From NCBI GenBank assembly GCA_013823505.1, contig PNMH01000037.1:1-35841 (forward strand): a DNA stretch of 35,841 bases, given 5' to 3'. Shown here piece by piece: positions 1-8,117 of this stretch (the first letter of the stretch is position 1; the number at the start of each line of letters is the position of its first letter). Made by a program: the position numbers and the translations under genes. The stretch is from Polaromonas sp. GTDB taxonomy: Bacteria; Pseudomonadota; Gammaproteobacteria; Burkholderiales; Burkholderiaceae. The notes below the pieces were generated by a model that saw only the letters and a program-made list of their open reading frames with translations, searched no databases and was not told where the DNA came from.

Positions 1-239
1 GCGGTCATCGGGTCGCTGTGGGCTTCCATGCCGGCCAGCAGCGGGAAGGCGCAATCGTCGATTTCCATCATCACGCCCTTGAGCGCCTTCTGGGCCTTCT
101 CGTCCGGGATCTCCAGCAGTTGCAGGATCACGGGCTGGTCTTTGCCGAGCATTTCGCCCGAAGCGATGCGAAACAGCAGGGCGTAACCGATCTGGCCAGC
201 GGCGCCGGTGACGGCAACACGAACGGGCTTCTTTTGCAT
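1..239 (-). CDS. mdh: Malate dehydrogenase, N-terminal part (cut by window edge)
   Basis: The first 79 codons of an NAD-dependent malate dehydrogenase, which interconverts malate and oxaloacetate in the cytoplasm as the last step of the TCA cycle. The protein begins [20 protein letters not shown], showing the Rossmann-fold dinucleotide motif TGAAGQIG near residues 10-17, followed by the family-typical stretch [20 protein letters not shown] around residues 42-61. The start ATG (complement of 237-239) has a GGAG ribosome site about 8 bases upstream. The rest of the gene, including the catalytic His and substrate Arg residues, lies outside the window. It is divergent from the GntR regulator and is predicted to be read from the promoter at 359-388. 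Identity is secure; the exact family branch is inferred from the N-terminus only. Confidence 0.93.
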   Translation of the reverse strand, partial: MQKKPVRVAVTGAAGQIGYALLFRIASGEMLGKDQPVILQLLEIPDEKAQKALKGVMMEIDDCAFPLLAGMEAHSDPMT

Positions 240-358
240 GGTGAGAACTCCAGAATGAGACGAGAGGAAGGGGATGAGGTTGGGGAGCGAACACCCCGAG
301 ACGAAGGCGACAGAAGCAGGCGCAACGCGCTCCGCTGGTGGTTCCAGGTCAGCCCGGA

Positions 359-388
359 AGTGTACCCTCGCAAACCCTGATACGTCAA
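359..388 (-). promoter_or_regulatory. Predicted sigma-70 promoter of mdh
   Basis: On the minus strand TTGACG (388 to 383) is followed after 18 bases by TACACT (364 to 359), a fair match to -35 and -10 hexamers. This puts the start of transcription near 352, about 110 bases before the mdh ATG. The palindrome at 400-411 would sit at roughly -48 to -59. Prediction from sequence only. Confidence 0.45.
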
Positions 389-389
389 T

Positions 390-417
390 TTGTCTTATGT
401 CTTATATAAGATATGAT
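390..417 (+). promoter_or_regulatory. Predicted promoter of the GntR regulator gene
   Basis: TTGTCT (390-395) and TATGAT (412-417) are separated by 16 bases, giving a plausible sigma-70 promoter with a start near 424 and a leader of about 32 bases before the ATG at 456. The spacer is almost filled by the palindrome at 400-411, an arrangement typical of self-repressed regulators. Confidence 0.5.
392..411. promoter_or_regulatory. Palindromic operator candidate between mdh and gntR
   Basis: A perfect 12-base palindrome TCTTATATAAGA occupies 400-411. It is preceded by a direct repeat of the half site: GTCTTAT occurs at 392-398 and again at 399-405. The stretch is strikingly AT-rich against its surroundings. 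Position within the gntR core promoter and just upstream of the mdh -35 suggests binding by the adjacent GntR-family protein. I saw no second copy before sdhC. The binding protein is inferred. Confidence 0.5.
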
Positions 418-455
418 TCAGGCCTCGTGCGCTGCCTGCGGACGCACCCAACACC

Positions 456-1262
456 ATGGCCACGACCCCCCTCAGCACCCCCGACGCCTCGCCCAACGAC
501 GGCCGCTCCGCCGACGCTGGCGCGTTCGAGCACACCGCGCCGGCCTTCAGCCCGCTCTACCAGCAAATCAAGACCCTCATCCTGCGCAGCCTGCAGGCCA
601 GCGAGTGGAAGCCCGGCGACATGATCCCGAGCGAGTTCGACCTGGCCGCCCGCTTCAAGGTGAGCCAGGGCACGGTGCGCAAGGCCATCGACGAACTCGC
701 CACCGACAACCTGCTGGTGCGTCGCCAGGGCAAGGGCACGTTTGTGGCCACGCACTCCGAGCAACACATCCAGTACCGCTTCTTGCGCCTGCTGCCCGAC
801 ACGGGCTCGCTGGAAGATCAGGGTCCGGCCGAGCGCCGCATCATCGAATGCCGCCGCCTTCGCGCGCCCGCCGAGGTGGCGCGCCAACTCGCCCTGCGCA
901 CCGGCGACCCGGTGCTGCAGGTCAAGCGCGTGCTCACTTTTGCCCAGGTACCGGCCATTCTGGAAGAACTCTGGCTGCCTGGTGTGCCCTTCAAAGGCCT
1001 GACCCTGGAAACCCTGGCGGACGACAAGGGACCGATGTACGCCTTGTTTGAAGCCCAGTTCGGCGTTCGCATGGTGCGCGCGGTCGAGAAAATCAAAGCG
1101 GTGGCCGCCGACAGCGAAGCGGCCCATCTGCTTGGCGTGACCGAGGGCTCTCCGCTGCTCAGCGTCGAGCGCCTGGCCTTCACCTACAACGACACCCCGA
1201 TGGAACTGCGCCGCGGCCTTTACCGCACCGATACCCGTCACTACCGCAACGAACTGAGCTGA
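456..1262 (+). CDS. GntR family transcriptional regulator, HutC/UTRA type
   Basis: A 268-residue DNA-binding regulator. After a variable N-terminus of about 33 residues, residues 34-98 form a GntR winged helix-turn-helix (LYQQIKTLIL, IPSEFDLAARFKVSQGTVRK, then LVRRQGKGTFVA). Residues from about 110 to 262 match the UTRA ligand-binding fold of the HutC subfamily, with the characteristic ending VERLAFTYNDTPMELRRGLY. Such proteins dimerise and are released from or recruited to DNA by a small effector, which cannot be deduced here. The gene lies between mdh (divergent) and sdhC (same strand), which suggests control of TCA-cycle genes. A palindrome in its own predicted promoter (400-411) points to autoregulation. 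The ATG at 456 is chosen because it precedes the conserved domain; no strong ribosome site is visible. Family call is sure, target set inferred. Confidence 0.88.
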   Translation: MATTPLSTPDASPNDGRSADAGAFEHTAPAFSPLYQQIKTLILRSLQASEWKPGDMIPSEFDLAARFKVSQGTVRKAIDELATDNLLVRRQGKGTFVATHSEQHIQYRFLRLLPDTGSLEDQGPAERRIIECRRLRAPAEVARQLALRTGDPVLQVKRVLTFAQVPAILEELWLPGVPFKGLTLETLADDKGPMYALFEAQFGVRMVRAVEKIKAVAADSEAAHLLGVTEGSPLLSVERLAFTYNDTPMELRRGLYRTDTRHYRNELS

Positions 1263-1423
1263 GCCATGGGTGCTATGTCCTTGATAGCCCCGCACCTGCA
1301 GACCATGTCAGCCTTCGGTATGGTGCGTTGCAATAGAATTTGACACTCGGTGGTTGCAGTTACCAACGCGTTACACCACCGACATCCCTTCCCCGCCCCA
1401 CTCCGCGCAAGAAAGTCCCCACC
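1263..1423 (+). promoter_or_regulatory. Leader region upstream of sdhC
   Basis: The 161 bases between the gntR stop and sdhC hold a hairpin just after the stop codon (1269-1291) and two weak promoter elements: a -10-like TAGAAT at 1334-1339 without a good -35, and TTGACA at 1340-1345 without a good -10 at normal spacing. It is unclear whether sdhC has its own promoter or is read through from gntR. Confidence 0.25.
1269..1291. repeat. Short inverted repeat after gntR
   Basis: GGTGCTAT (1269-1276) pairs with ATAGCCCC (1284-1291) across a 7-base loop, with one mismatch in eight. There is no following T tract, so it is not a convincing intrinsic terminator. The GCTAT-ATAGC core resembles small interspersed inverted repeats I recall from Comamonadaceae intergenic regions; that link is from memory only. 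Confidence 0.35.
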
Positions 1424-1855
1424 ATGACCGAGTTGACCAAGAAGCGGCCCGAGTTCCGCAACATCAACGCATTCAAGGATCTCACCACCTACCGCCTGCC
1501 ACCCGCAGGCTGGGTCTCGATCCTGCACCGCGCCAGCGGTGGCCTGATGTTCATCCTGCTGCCCCTGATCGTCTGGCTGTTCGACACCTCGGTGTCCTCC
1601 GAAATCTCCTTTGAGCGCTTCAGTGGAGCCTTTTCGGCGGGCGTGGGTTTTGTGCCTGGCTGGTTCTTCAAACTGGTCGTGCTGGCCCTGATCTGGGCCT
1701 ACCTGCACCACCTGATTGCCGGTGTGCGCCACCTCTACATGGACGCGCGCCATGCCGTGAGCAAAGAATTCGGCAAATCGTCCGCCATCGTCACGCTGGT
1801 CCTGAGCATCGGCCTGACCGTGCTGCTCGGCGCCAAGCTCTTCGGCATTTACTGA
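1424..1855 (+). CDS. sdhC: Succinate dehydrogenase cytochrome b556 subunit
   Basis: A 143-residue membrane anchor of complex II, which passes electrons from succinate to ubiquinone in the inner membrane. It shows the SdhC signature GWVSILHRASGG near residues 25-36, where the Ser and Arg normally contact quinone. The segment YLHHLIAGVRHLYMD near the second helix carries the expected heme b ligand, by analogy with E. coli SdhC His84. Three hydrophobic helices are visible. The open frame continues upstream to 1340, but ATG 1424 (MTELTKKRPEFRN) gives the normal family length and N-terminus. It begins the sdhCDAB-sdhE-gltA block; sdhD follows 29 bases later. Confidence 0.95.
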   Translation: MTELTKKRPEFRNINAFKDLTTYRLPPAGWVSILHRASGGLMFILLPLIVWLFDTSVSSEISFERFSGAFSAGVGFVPGWFFKLVVLALIWAYLHHLIAGVRHLYMDARHAVSKEFGKSSAIVTLVLSIGLTVLLGAKLFGIY

Positions 1856-1884
1856 TCCGCGAACCCTCCCAAGGACCCCACAAG

Positions 1885-2250
1885 ATGTCTGTCAACTACG
1901 GTTCCAAACGCGTCGTCACCGGCGCCCACTACGGCTTGCGCGACTGGCTCGCCCAGCGCATCACCGCCGCCATCATGGCGCTGTTCACCCTGATCTTGCT
2001 GGTGCAGGTGCTGTTCTCCAAAGGCCCCATGGGCTACACCAGCTGGGCCGGCATTTTCTCCGCACAGTGGATGAAGGCTTTGACCTTCGCCGTTTTCCTC
2101 GCCCTGACCTACCACGTATGGGTCGGCATGCGCGACATCTGGATGGACTACGTCAAACCCGCGGGCATCCGCCTGGTGTTGCACGTGTTCAATATGGTTT
2201 GGCTCCTGTCCTGTCTGGGCTGGGCCGTTCAAGTTCTCTGGAGGCTCTGA
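1885..2250 (+). CDS. sdhD: Succinate dehydrogenase membrane anchor subunit
   Basis: A 121-residue second membrane anchor of complex II. It carries the family motif GLRDWLAQRITA (about residues 17-28) ahead of the first helix and LTYHVWVGMRDIWMDY (about residues 73-88), which contains the second heme b ligand His and the Asp-Tyr region that in E. coli SdhD lines the quinone site. Three transmembrane helices are evident. Together with SdhC it holds one heme b and the ubiquinone pocket. It ends only 4 bases before the sdhA start, so the two are likely translationally coupled. Confidence 0.94.
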   Translation: MSVNYGSKRVVTGAHYGLRDWLAQRITAAIMALFTLILLVQVLFSKGPMGYTSWAGIFSAQWMKALTFAVFLALTYHVWVGMRDIWMDYVKPAGIRLVLHVFNMVWLLSCLGWAVQVLWRL

Positions 2251-2254
2251 AACA

Positions 2255-4060
2255 ATGACCGCAACCGCAAATCTTCCCAAGCGTCAGTTTGACGTCGTCA
2301 TCGTCGGTGCCGGTGGTTCCGGCATGCGCGCGTCCTTGCAGCTGGCGCGCGCCGGCCTCAAGGTCGCCGTGCTGTCCAAAGTGTTCCCCACCCGCTCGCA
2401 CACGGTGGCTGCGCAAGGAGGCATTGGCGCCTCGCTCGGCAACATGAACGAGGACAACTGGCACTACCACTTCTACGACACCATCAAGGGCTCCGACTGG
2501 CTCGGCGACCAGGATGCGATCGAGTTCATGTGCCGCGAAGCGCCCAAGGTCGTGTATGAGCTCGAACACTTCGGCATGCCGTTCGACCGCAATCCCGACG
2601 GCACCATTTACCAGCGTCCGTTCGGTGGCCACACGGCCAACTACGGCGAAAAGCCGGTGCAACGCGCGTGCGCTGCCGCCGACCGCACTGGCCACGCCAT
2701 GCTACACACGCTCTACCAGCAAAACGTGCAGGCTCGTACCACCTTCTTCGTTGAATGGATGGCGCTCGATTTGATCCGCGACGCCAGCGGCGACGTGCTC
2801 GGTGTGACCGCGCTGGAAATGGAAACCGGCGAGACCTATGTGCTGGAAGCCAAGACCACACTGCTGGCCACGGGCGGCGCAGGCCGCATCTTCGCGGCCT
2901 CCACCAACGCCTTCATCAACACCGGTGACGGCTTGGGCATGGCGGCACGCGCCGGCATCCCGCTCGAAGACATGGAGTTCTGGCAGTTCCACCCCACCGG
3001 CGTGGCCGGTGCCGGCGTGTTGCTGACCGAAGGCTGCCGCGGCGAAGGCGCCATCTTGCTCAACAGCGAAGGCGAGCGTTTCATGGAGCGCTACGCACCC
3101 ACCTTGAAGGACCTGGCCCCGCGGGACTTCGTCTCGCGCTGCATGGACCAGGAGATCAAGGAAGGCCGCGGCTGTGGTCCGAACAAGGACTATGTGCTGC
3201 TCAAGCTCGATCACCTGGGCGCGGAAACGATTCACAAGCGCCTGCCTTCGGTTTACGAGATCGGCGTGAACTTCGCCAACGTGGACATCACGCGCGAACC
3301 TATCCCTGTGGTCCCCACCATCCACTACCAGATGGGTGGGATTCCGACCAACATCAACGGTCAGGTCGTCGTTCCCGACGGCCAAGGCAATCAGGCCGTC
3401 GTCAACGGGCTGTATGCAGTGGGCGAATGCTCCTGCGTGAGCGTGCACGGCGCCAACCGCCTGGGCACCAACTCGCTGCTCGACCTGCTGGTGTTCGGCC
3501 GTGCGGCAGGCAACCACATCGTTCAGTTCAACGACAAGAACAAGACCCACAAGCCCCTGCCGGCGCACGCCGCCGACAAGACCCTGGCGCGCCTGGCCCG
3601 GCTCGACAACACCACCGGCGGCGAGTACGCACAAGACGTGGCCAACGACCTGCGCGCCGCGATGCAGCAACACGCCGGCGTGTTCCGCACCCAGGCCAGC
3701 ATGGACGAAGGTGTTGCCAAGATCAACGCCATGCGCGCCCGCGTGAACAACATCGCGCTGAAAGACAAGTCCAAGGTGTTCAACACCGCGCGCATCGAAG
3801 CGCTGGAAGTGGAAAACCTGATCGAGTGCGCCCAGGCCACCATGACCTCGGCCGCGGCCCGCCATGAATGCCGCGGCGCGCACACGGTCAACGACTACGA
3901 GCGCCCCGCCGACGACGCACAGTTCCCGCTGGGCCGCAACGACGCCGAGTGGATGAAGCACACGCTCTGGCACAGCGCCGACAACAGCCTGACCTACAAG
4001 GCCGTGAACTTGAAGCCGCTGACGGTCGAATCCGTCCCGCCCAAAGTTCGTACCTTCTAA
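2255..4060 (+). CDS. sdhA: Succinate dehydrogenase flavoprotein subunit
   Basis: A 601-residue catalytic subunit that oxidises succinate to fumarate. The FAD-binding motif VVIVGAGGSGMRASLQLA is at residues 14-31. FPTRSHTVAAQGG contains His49, the expected site of covalent 8-alpha-histidyl FAD attachment. WQFHPTGVAG carries an active-site His, and GECSCVSVHGANRLGTNSLL near residue 390 forms the second FAD and substrate segment. The length is close to the 588 residues of the E. coli protein. It is peripheral on the cytoplasmic face, bound to SdhB. Flavinylation is probably aided by SdhE, encoded two genes downstream. No defect is visible. Confidence 0.97.
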   Translation: MTATANLPKRQFDVVIVGAGGSGMRASLQLARAGLKVAVLSKVFPTRSHTVAAQGGIGASLGNMNEDNWHYHFYDTIKGSDWLGDQDAIEFMCREAPKVVYELEHFGMPFDRNPDGTIYQRPFGGHTANYGEKPVQRACAAADRTGHAMLHTLYQQNVQARTTFFVEWMALDLIRDASGDVLGVTALEMETGETYVLEAKTTLLATGGAGRIFAASTNAFINTGDGLGMAARAGIPLEDMEFWQFHPTGVAGAGVLLTEGCRGEGAILLNSEGERFMERYAPTLKDLAPRDFVSRCMDQEIKEGRGCGPNKDYVLLKLDHLGAETIHKRLPSVYEIGVNFANVDITREPIPVVPTIHYQMGGIPTNINGQVVVPDGQGNQAVVNGLYAVGECSCVSVHGANRLGTNSLLDLLVFGRAAGNHIVQFNDKNKTHKPLPAHAADKTLARLARLDNTTGGEYAQDVANDLRAAMQQHAGVFRTQASMDEGVAKINAMRARVNNIALKDKSKVFNTARIEALEVENLIECAQATMTSAAARHECRGAHTVNDYERPADDAQFPLGRNDAEWMKHTLWHSADNSLTYKAVNLKPLTVESVPPKVRTF

Positions 4061-4084
4061 GCACCCACGCACTGGAGCACCCTC

Positions 4085-4789
4085 ATGGCCAAACGCACAT
4101 TCAAGATCTACCGCTACGACCCCGAAAAGGACGCCAAGCCCTACATGCAGACCATCGAGGTGGAACTCGACGGCCACGAACGCATGCTGCTGGACGCACT
4201 GATGAAACTCAAGGCGGTCGATCCCTCCATCTCGTTCCGCCGCTCGTGCCGCGAAGGCGTGTGCGGTTCGGACGCGATGAACATCAACGGCAAGAACGGT
4301 CTGGCCTGCCTGACCAACATGAACACGCTGCCCGGCGTGATCACGCTCAAGCCGCTGCCGGGTCTGCCGGTGGTGCGCGACCTGATCGTGGACATGACGT
4401 TGTTCTTCAAGCAGTACAACAGCATCAAGCCCTACCTGATCAACGACACCGTGCCGCCCGAAAAAGAGCGCCTGCAGAGCCCCGAAGAGCGCGACGAGCT
4501 CAACGGCCTGTACGAGTGCATCCTGTGCGCGAGCTGTTCCACCAGCTGCCCCAGCTTCTGGTGGAACCCCGACAAGTTCGTGGGTCCTGCAGGTTTGCTG
4601 CAAGCCTACCGCTTCATTGCCGACAGCCGCGATCACGGCACGGCCGAACGTCTGGACAACCTTGAAGACCCGTACCGCCTGTTCCGCTGCCACACCATCA
4701 TGAACTGCGTGGACGTCTGCCCCAAGGGCCTGAACCCCACGAAAGCCATCGGCAAGATCAAGGAAATGATGGTGATGCGCTCCGTGTGA
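4085..4789 (+). CDS. sdhB: Succinate dehydrogenase iron-sulfur subunit
   Basis: A 234-residue electron-transfer subunit linking the SdhA flavin to the quinone site. The ferredoxin-like N-terminal domain has the [2Fe-2S] cysteines in SCREGVCGSDAMNINGKNG and the following LAC. The C-terminal domain has CILCASCSTSCPSFW for the [4Fe-4S] cluster and CHTIMNCVDVCPKGLNP for the [3Fe-4S] and [4Fe-4S] clusters. All expected cysteines are present and the length matches E. coli SdhB (238). It starts 24 bases after sdhA and ends 17 bases before the preferred sdhE start. Confidence 0.97.
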   Translation: MAKRTFKIYRYDPEKDAKPYMQTIEVELDGHERMLLDALMKLKAVDPSISFRRSCREGVCGSDAMNINGKNGLACLTNMNTLPGVITLKPLPGLPVVRDLIVDMTLFFKQYNSIKPYLINDTVPPEKERLQSPEERDELNGLYECILCASCSTSCPSFWWNPDKFVGPAGLLQAYRFIADSRDHGTAERLDNLEDPYRLFRCHTIMNCVDVCPKGLNPTKAIGKIKEMMVMRSV

Positions 4790-4806
4790 GCGCGCGCCCA
4801 CCCACC

Positions 4807-5118
4807 ATGAACGACACCGACCTGCACGACGCCCTGCTGGACGAACGCGCGCTGAGCAAGCTGCGCTGGCGGTGTCGCCGTGGTCTGCTCGAGAACGACC
4901 TGTTCATCGAGCGCTTCTTCGCCAGGCATGAAGCTGGCTTAACCGTGCGCCAGGCAGATGCACTCGGGATCTTGATGGACTTGTCCGACAACGACCTGCT
5001 GGATCTGCTGCTCGGCCGAAAGCCCCTTCAGGGCGATCTCGAACGCGCGGACGTGACGCAAGTGCTTGCACTGCTGCGCGGCCTGCGACCTCTCACATCA
5101 TCCGAGGAAACTGCATGA
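4807..5118 (+). CDS. sdhE: FAD assembly factor SdhE (YgfY/CptB family)
   Basis: A 103-residue small helical protein required in other proteobacteria for covalent attachment of FAD to SdhA. The diagnostic RGxxE motif is present as [15 protein letters not shown] near residues 22-36, preceded by LRW and followed by helices that match the five-helix SdhE fold ([20 protein letters not shown]). Homologues are usually 80-100 residues, so ATG 4807 is preferred over an in-frame GTG at 4786 overlapping the sdhB stop. The stop overlaps the gltA start in an ATGA arrangement. Placement inside the sdh operon fits its role as a dedicated assembly factor. Its frequent partner gene ygfX is not here but lies at 32150-32623. 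Confidence 0.93.
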   Translation: MNDTDLHDALLDERALSKLRWRCRRGLLENDLFIERFFARHEAGLTVRQADALGILMDLSDNDLLDLLLGRKPLQGDLERADVTQVLALLRGLRPLTSSEETA

Positions 5119-6425
5119 AACTCGTCGACAACAAAGCCACCCTGTCGTTCTCCAACGGCAGCCCCAGCGTGGACCTGCCTGTGTACGCCGGCAGCGTCGG
5201 TCCGGACGTGATCGACATCCGCAAGCTGTACGCACAGACCGGCATGTTCACCTACGACCCGGGCTTCTTGTCCACGGCGTCCTGCCAGTCCGCCATCACC
5301 TACATCGACGGCGACAAGGGCGAACTGCTGTACCGCGGCTACCCGATCGAACAGCTCGCCACGCAGTGCGACTACCTCGACACCTGCCACCTGCTGCTCA
5401 ACGGCGAGTTGCCCAATGACGCCGAGCGCAAGGCGTTCCACAAGCTCGTGATCAACCACACCATGGTCAACGAGCAGATGCAGTTTTTCCTGCGCGGTTT
5501 CCGCCGTGACGCCCATCCCATGGCCGTGTTGACGGGTCTGGTCGGTGGCCTGTCGGCCTTCTACCACGACAGCACCGACATCACGAACCCGAAGCACCGG
5601 GAAATCGCGGCCATTCGCCTGATCGCCAAGATGCCCACGCTCGTGGCCATGTCGTACAAGTACGGCATTGGGCAGCCCTACATGTACCCGAAGAACGACC
5701 TGAGCTACTCGGGCAACTTCCTGCGCATGATGTTCGGCACGCCGTGCGAAGAGTACGTGGTCAATCCGGTGCTTGAGCGCGCGCTCGATCGCATCTTCAT
5801 CTTGCACGCCGACCACGAGCAAAACGCATCCACCTCCACGGTTCGCCTGTGCGGCTCGTCGGGCACCAATCCGTTCGCAGCGATTGCCGCCGGTGTGGCC
5901 TGCCTGTGGGGCCCTGCCCACGGCGGCGCCAACGAAGCCTGCCTGAACATGCTGGAAGACATTCAGCGCCAAGGCGGCGTGTCCAAGGTCGGCGAGTTCA
6001 TGGAGAAGGTCAAGGACAAGAACTCCGGCGTCAAGCTCATGGGCTTCGGTCACCGCGTTTACAAGAACTACGACCCACGCGCCAAGCTCATGCAGGAAAC
6101 CTGCAACGAGGTGCTCAAGGAACTGGGCCTGGAAAACGACCCCCTCTTCAAGCTGGCCAAGGAGCTGGAGAAGATCGCGCTGGAAGACGAGTACTTCGTC
6201 TCTCGCAAGCTCTACCCCAACGTCGACTTCTACTCGGGCATCGTGCAGCGCGCCATCGGCATCCCGGTAAACCTGTTCACCGGCATCTTCGCTCTGGCCC
6301 GCACGGTCGGTTGGATTGCACAACTCAACGAAATGATCGGCGACCCGGAGTACAAGATCGGCCGTCCACGCCAGTTGTTCACAGGCTCGCCCCGCCGCGA
6401 CATCAAGCCGTTGGAAGCGCGCTGA
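5115..6425 (+). CDS. gltA: Citrate synthase, type II
   Basis: A 436-residue enzyme condensing oxaloacetate and acetyl-CoA to citrate, the entry step of the TCA cycle. Active-site segments are all present: [15 protein letters not shown] and [16 protein letters not shown] supply the catalytic histidines, and [11 protein letters not shown] the catalytic aspartate. The length and the N-terminal beta domain ([20 protein letters not shown]) match the hexameric, NADH-sensitive type II enzymes of Gram-negative bacteria; the allosteric property is inferred from that family. The start overlaps the sdhE stop by four bases, implying coupled translation, and a strong terminator follows at 6445-6483. Confidence 0.97.
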   Translation: MKLVDNKATLSFSNGSPSVDLPVYAGSVGPDVIDIRKLYAQTGMFTYDPGFLSTASCQSAITYIDGDKGELLYRGYPIEQLATQCDYLDTCHLLLNGELPNDAERKAFHKLVINHTMVNEQMQFFLRGFRRDAHPMAVLTGLVGGLSAFYHDSTDITNPKHREIAAIRLIAKMPTLVAMSYKYGIGQPYMYPKNDLSYSGNFLRMMFGTPCEEYVVNPVLERALDRIFILHADHEQNASTSTVRLCGSSGTNPFAAIAAGVACLWGPAHGGANEACLNMLEDIQRQGGVSKVGEFMEKVKDKNSGVKLMGFGHRVYKNYDPRAKLMQETCNEVLKELGLENDPLFKLAKELEKIALEDEYFVSRKLYPNVDFYSGIVQRAIGIPVNLFTGIFALARTVGWIAQLNEMIGDPEYKIGRPRQLFTGSPRRDIKPLEAR

Positions 6426-6444
6426 ACCTCACGATCTGATTGCG

Positions 6445-6483
6445 ATGCCCGCAGCGCCCGAGGTGCTGCGGGCATTTCTCTTT
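6445..6483 (+). terminator. Intrinsic terminator after gltA
   Basis: An 11-base perfect stem pairs ATGCCCGCAGC (6445-6455) with GCTGCGGGCAT (6465-6475) around a 9-base loop, followed by TTCTCTTT. It lies 20 bases after the gltA stop and closes the sdh-gltA transcript. Confidence 0.85.
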
Positions 6484-6551
6484 CACAGCCCGTAAAATCG
6501 CCAGTCCACCCATTCACAGAATCGCCGCCAGCGATCACCAACGAGACCTCC

Positions 6552-7973
6552 ATGGGACGCACGCTCTACGACAAGATCTGGGACGAACACGTCGTCCACA
6601 CCGAAGAAGATGGCACCTCGGTGCTCTACATCGACCGGCACCTGGTGCACGAAGTCACCAGCCCGCAGGCGTTTGAAGGTCTGCGCCAGGCGGGTCGCAA
6701 AGTCTGGCGCGTGAGCTCTGTGGTCGCCACAGCCGACCACAACACCCCCACCACCGGCTGGGAGCTGGGTTACGACGGGATCACCGATCCCATCAGCAAA
6801 GAACAGATCACCACGCTGAACAGCAACATCGCCGAATTCGGCGCGGCGGCGTTCTTCCCTTTCATGTCCAAACGCCAGGGCATCGTGCATGTGATTGGCC
6901 CGGAAAACGGTGCCACCCTGCCCGGCATGACGGTGGTCTGCGGCGACAGCCACACCTCCACCCATGGGGCGTTTGGTGCACTGGCCCACGGCATCGGCAC
7001 CAGCGAAGTCGAACACGTGCTGGCCACGCAAACGCTCTTGGCCAAGAAGGCCAAAAACATGCTGGTGCGCGTGGACGGGCAACTCGCCAAGGGTTGTACC
7101 GCCAAGGACATCGTGCTGGCCATCATCGGCAAGATCGGCACCGCTGGCGGCACCGGCTACACCATCGAATTCGGTGGCTCTGCCATTCGCGCGCTGAGCG
7201 TTGAAGGGCGAATGACGGTCTGCAACATGGCCATCGAGGGCGGTGCGCGCGCTGGCCTGGTGGCGGTGGACGAGAAGACCATCGAGTACGTCAAGGGTCG
7301 CCCGCTCTCGCCCACCGGCGTGGAATGGGACCACGCGGTGGCTTACTGGAAGACGCTGCAGTCCGACGCCGACGCAACGTTCGATGCTGTCGTCGAACTC
7401 GATGCCTCGCAGATCCTTCCCCAAGTGACCTGGGGCACGTCACCCGAGATGGTGCTCGGCATTGACGGCCATGTGCCCGATCCCGACCGCGAGAAAGACG
7501 CCAACAAACGCGGCGCCATTGAACGCGCGCTGACCTACATGGGCCTGCAACCGGGCAAGGCGCTTGACGACATCTTCGTCGACAAGGTCTTCATCGGTTC
7601 CTGCACCAACAGCCGCATCGAAGACATGCGCGAGGCCGCGGCCGTGGTGAAGAAGCTCGGCCAGAAAGTGGCCAAGAACGTGAAGCTGGCGATGGTCGTG
7701 CCAGGTTCTGGTCTCGTGAAAGCCCAGGCCGAGCGCGAAGGTCTGCACGAAATCTTCAAGGCCGCGGGCTTCGAGTGGCGCGAGCCCGGCTGCTCGATGT
7801 GCCTGGCCATGAACGCTGACCGGCTGGAGCCGGGCGAGCGCTGTGCCTCCACCAGCAACCGCAACTTTGAAGGGCGCCAAGGCACCGGCGGTCGCACACA
7901 CCTGGTTTCTCCTGCCATGGCGGCCGCTGCGGCTGTGCATGGTCACTTCGTCGATGTCCGTCAATTTGCTTGA
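6552..7973 (+). CDS. leuC: 3-isopropylmalate dehydratase large subunit
   Basis: A 473-residue aconitase-family subunit that, with LeuD, isomerises 2-isopropylmalate to 3-isopropylmalate in leucine synthesis. The [4Fe-4S] cluster cysteines lie in [17 protein letters not shown] and in [11 protein letters not shown], as in the family. Other aconitase landmarks are [20 protein letters not shown] and [20 protein letters not shown]. Length matches E. coli LeuC (466). A -10-like TAAAAT at 6493-6498 lies 54 bases upstream of the ATG but lacks a good -35. The start at 6552 has GAGACC upstream. It heads a leuC-lipoprotein-leuD-leuB-asd gene run. Confidence 0.97.
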   Translation: MGRTLYDKIWDEHVVHTEEDGTSVLYIDRHLVHEVTSPQAFEGLRQAGRKVWRVSSVVATADHNTPTTGWELGYDGITDPISKEQITTLNSNIAEFGAAAFFPFMSKRQGIVHVIGPENGATLPGMTVVCGDSHTSTHGAFGALAHGIGTSEVEHVLATQTLLAKKAKNMLVRVDGQLAKGCTAKDIVLAIIGKIGTAGGTGYTIEFGGSAIRALSVEGRMTVCNMAIEGGARAGLVAVDEKTIEYVKGRPLSPTGVEWDHAVAYWKTLQSDADATFDAVVELDASQILPQVTWGTSPEMVLGIDGHVPDPDREKDANKRGAIERALTYMGLQPGKALDDIFVDKVFIGSCTNSRIEDMREAAAVVKKLGQKVAKNVKLAMVVPGSGLVKAQAEREGLHEIFKAAGFEWREPGCSMCLAMNADRLEPGERCASTSNRNFEGRQGTGGRTHLVSPAMAAAAAVHGHFVDVRQFA

Positions 7974-7985
7974 AAGGAAAACTTC

Positions 7986-8117
7986 ATGAAATCGATCGCT
8001 ACCCTCCTCGCTGCTGCTTTCGTGCTGGCACTGGCTGGCTGCAACACCGTTCAGGGCGTTGGCCAGGACATCCAGAAGGGCGGGCAGGTGCTTGAAGACG
8101 CCGCCAAGAAAAAATGA
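7986..8117 (+). CDS. Entericidin-like small lipoprotein
   Basis: A 43-residue protein, too short for most gene finders. It reads [20 protein letters not shown], giving a Lys-bearing N-region, a hydrophobic core and a lipobox LAGC with the lipidated Cys at residue 19. The mature part [20 protein letters not shown] then KKK is the helical, Gly/Gln-rich form seen in entericidin A/B proteins. AAAGGAAAAC, about 10 bases before the ATG, provides a ribosome site. It starts 12 bases after leuC and overlaps the leuD start by four bases (ATGA), so it is a true member of the leu operon. E. coli entericidins have been described as an antidote/toxin lipoprotein pair; here there is only one, and its role beside leucine genes is unknown. 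Confidence 0.85.
   Translation: MKSIATLLAAAFVLALAGCNTVQGVGQDIQKGGQVLEDAAKKK

Noticed and set aside
2702..4801. Long open frame of about 700 codons antisense to sdhA and sdhB
   Set aside because: It mirrors the third-position GC bias of the true genes, has His/Ala/Val-rich low-complexity sequence and no recognisable domain.
4786..4806. GTG start for sdhE overlapping the sdhB stop
   Set aside because: The seven extra residues (SARPPT-type) are not family-like and ATG 4807 gives a better length.
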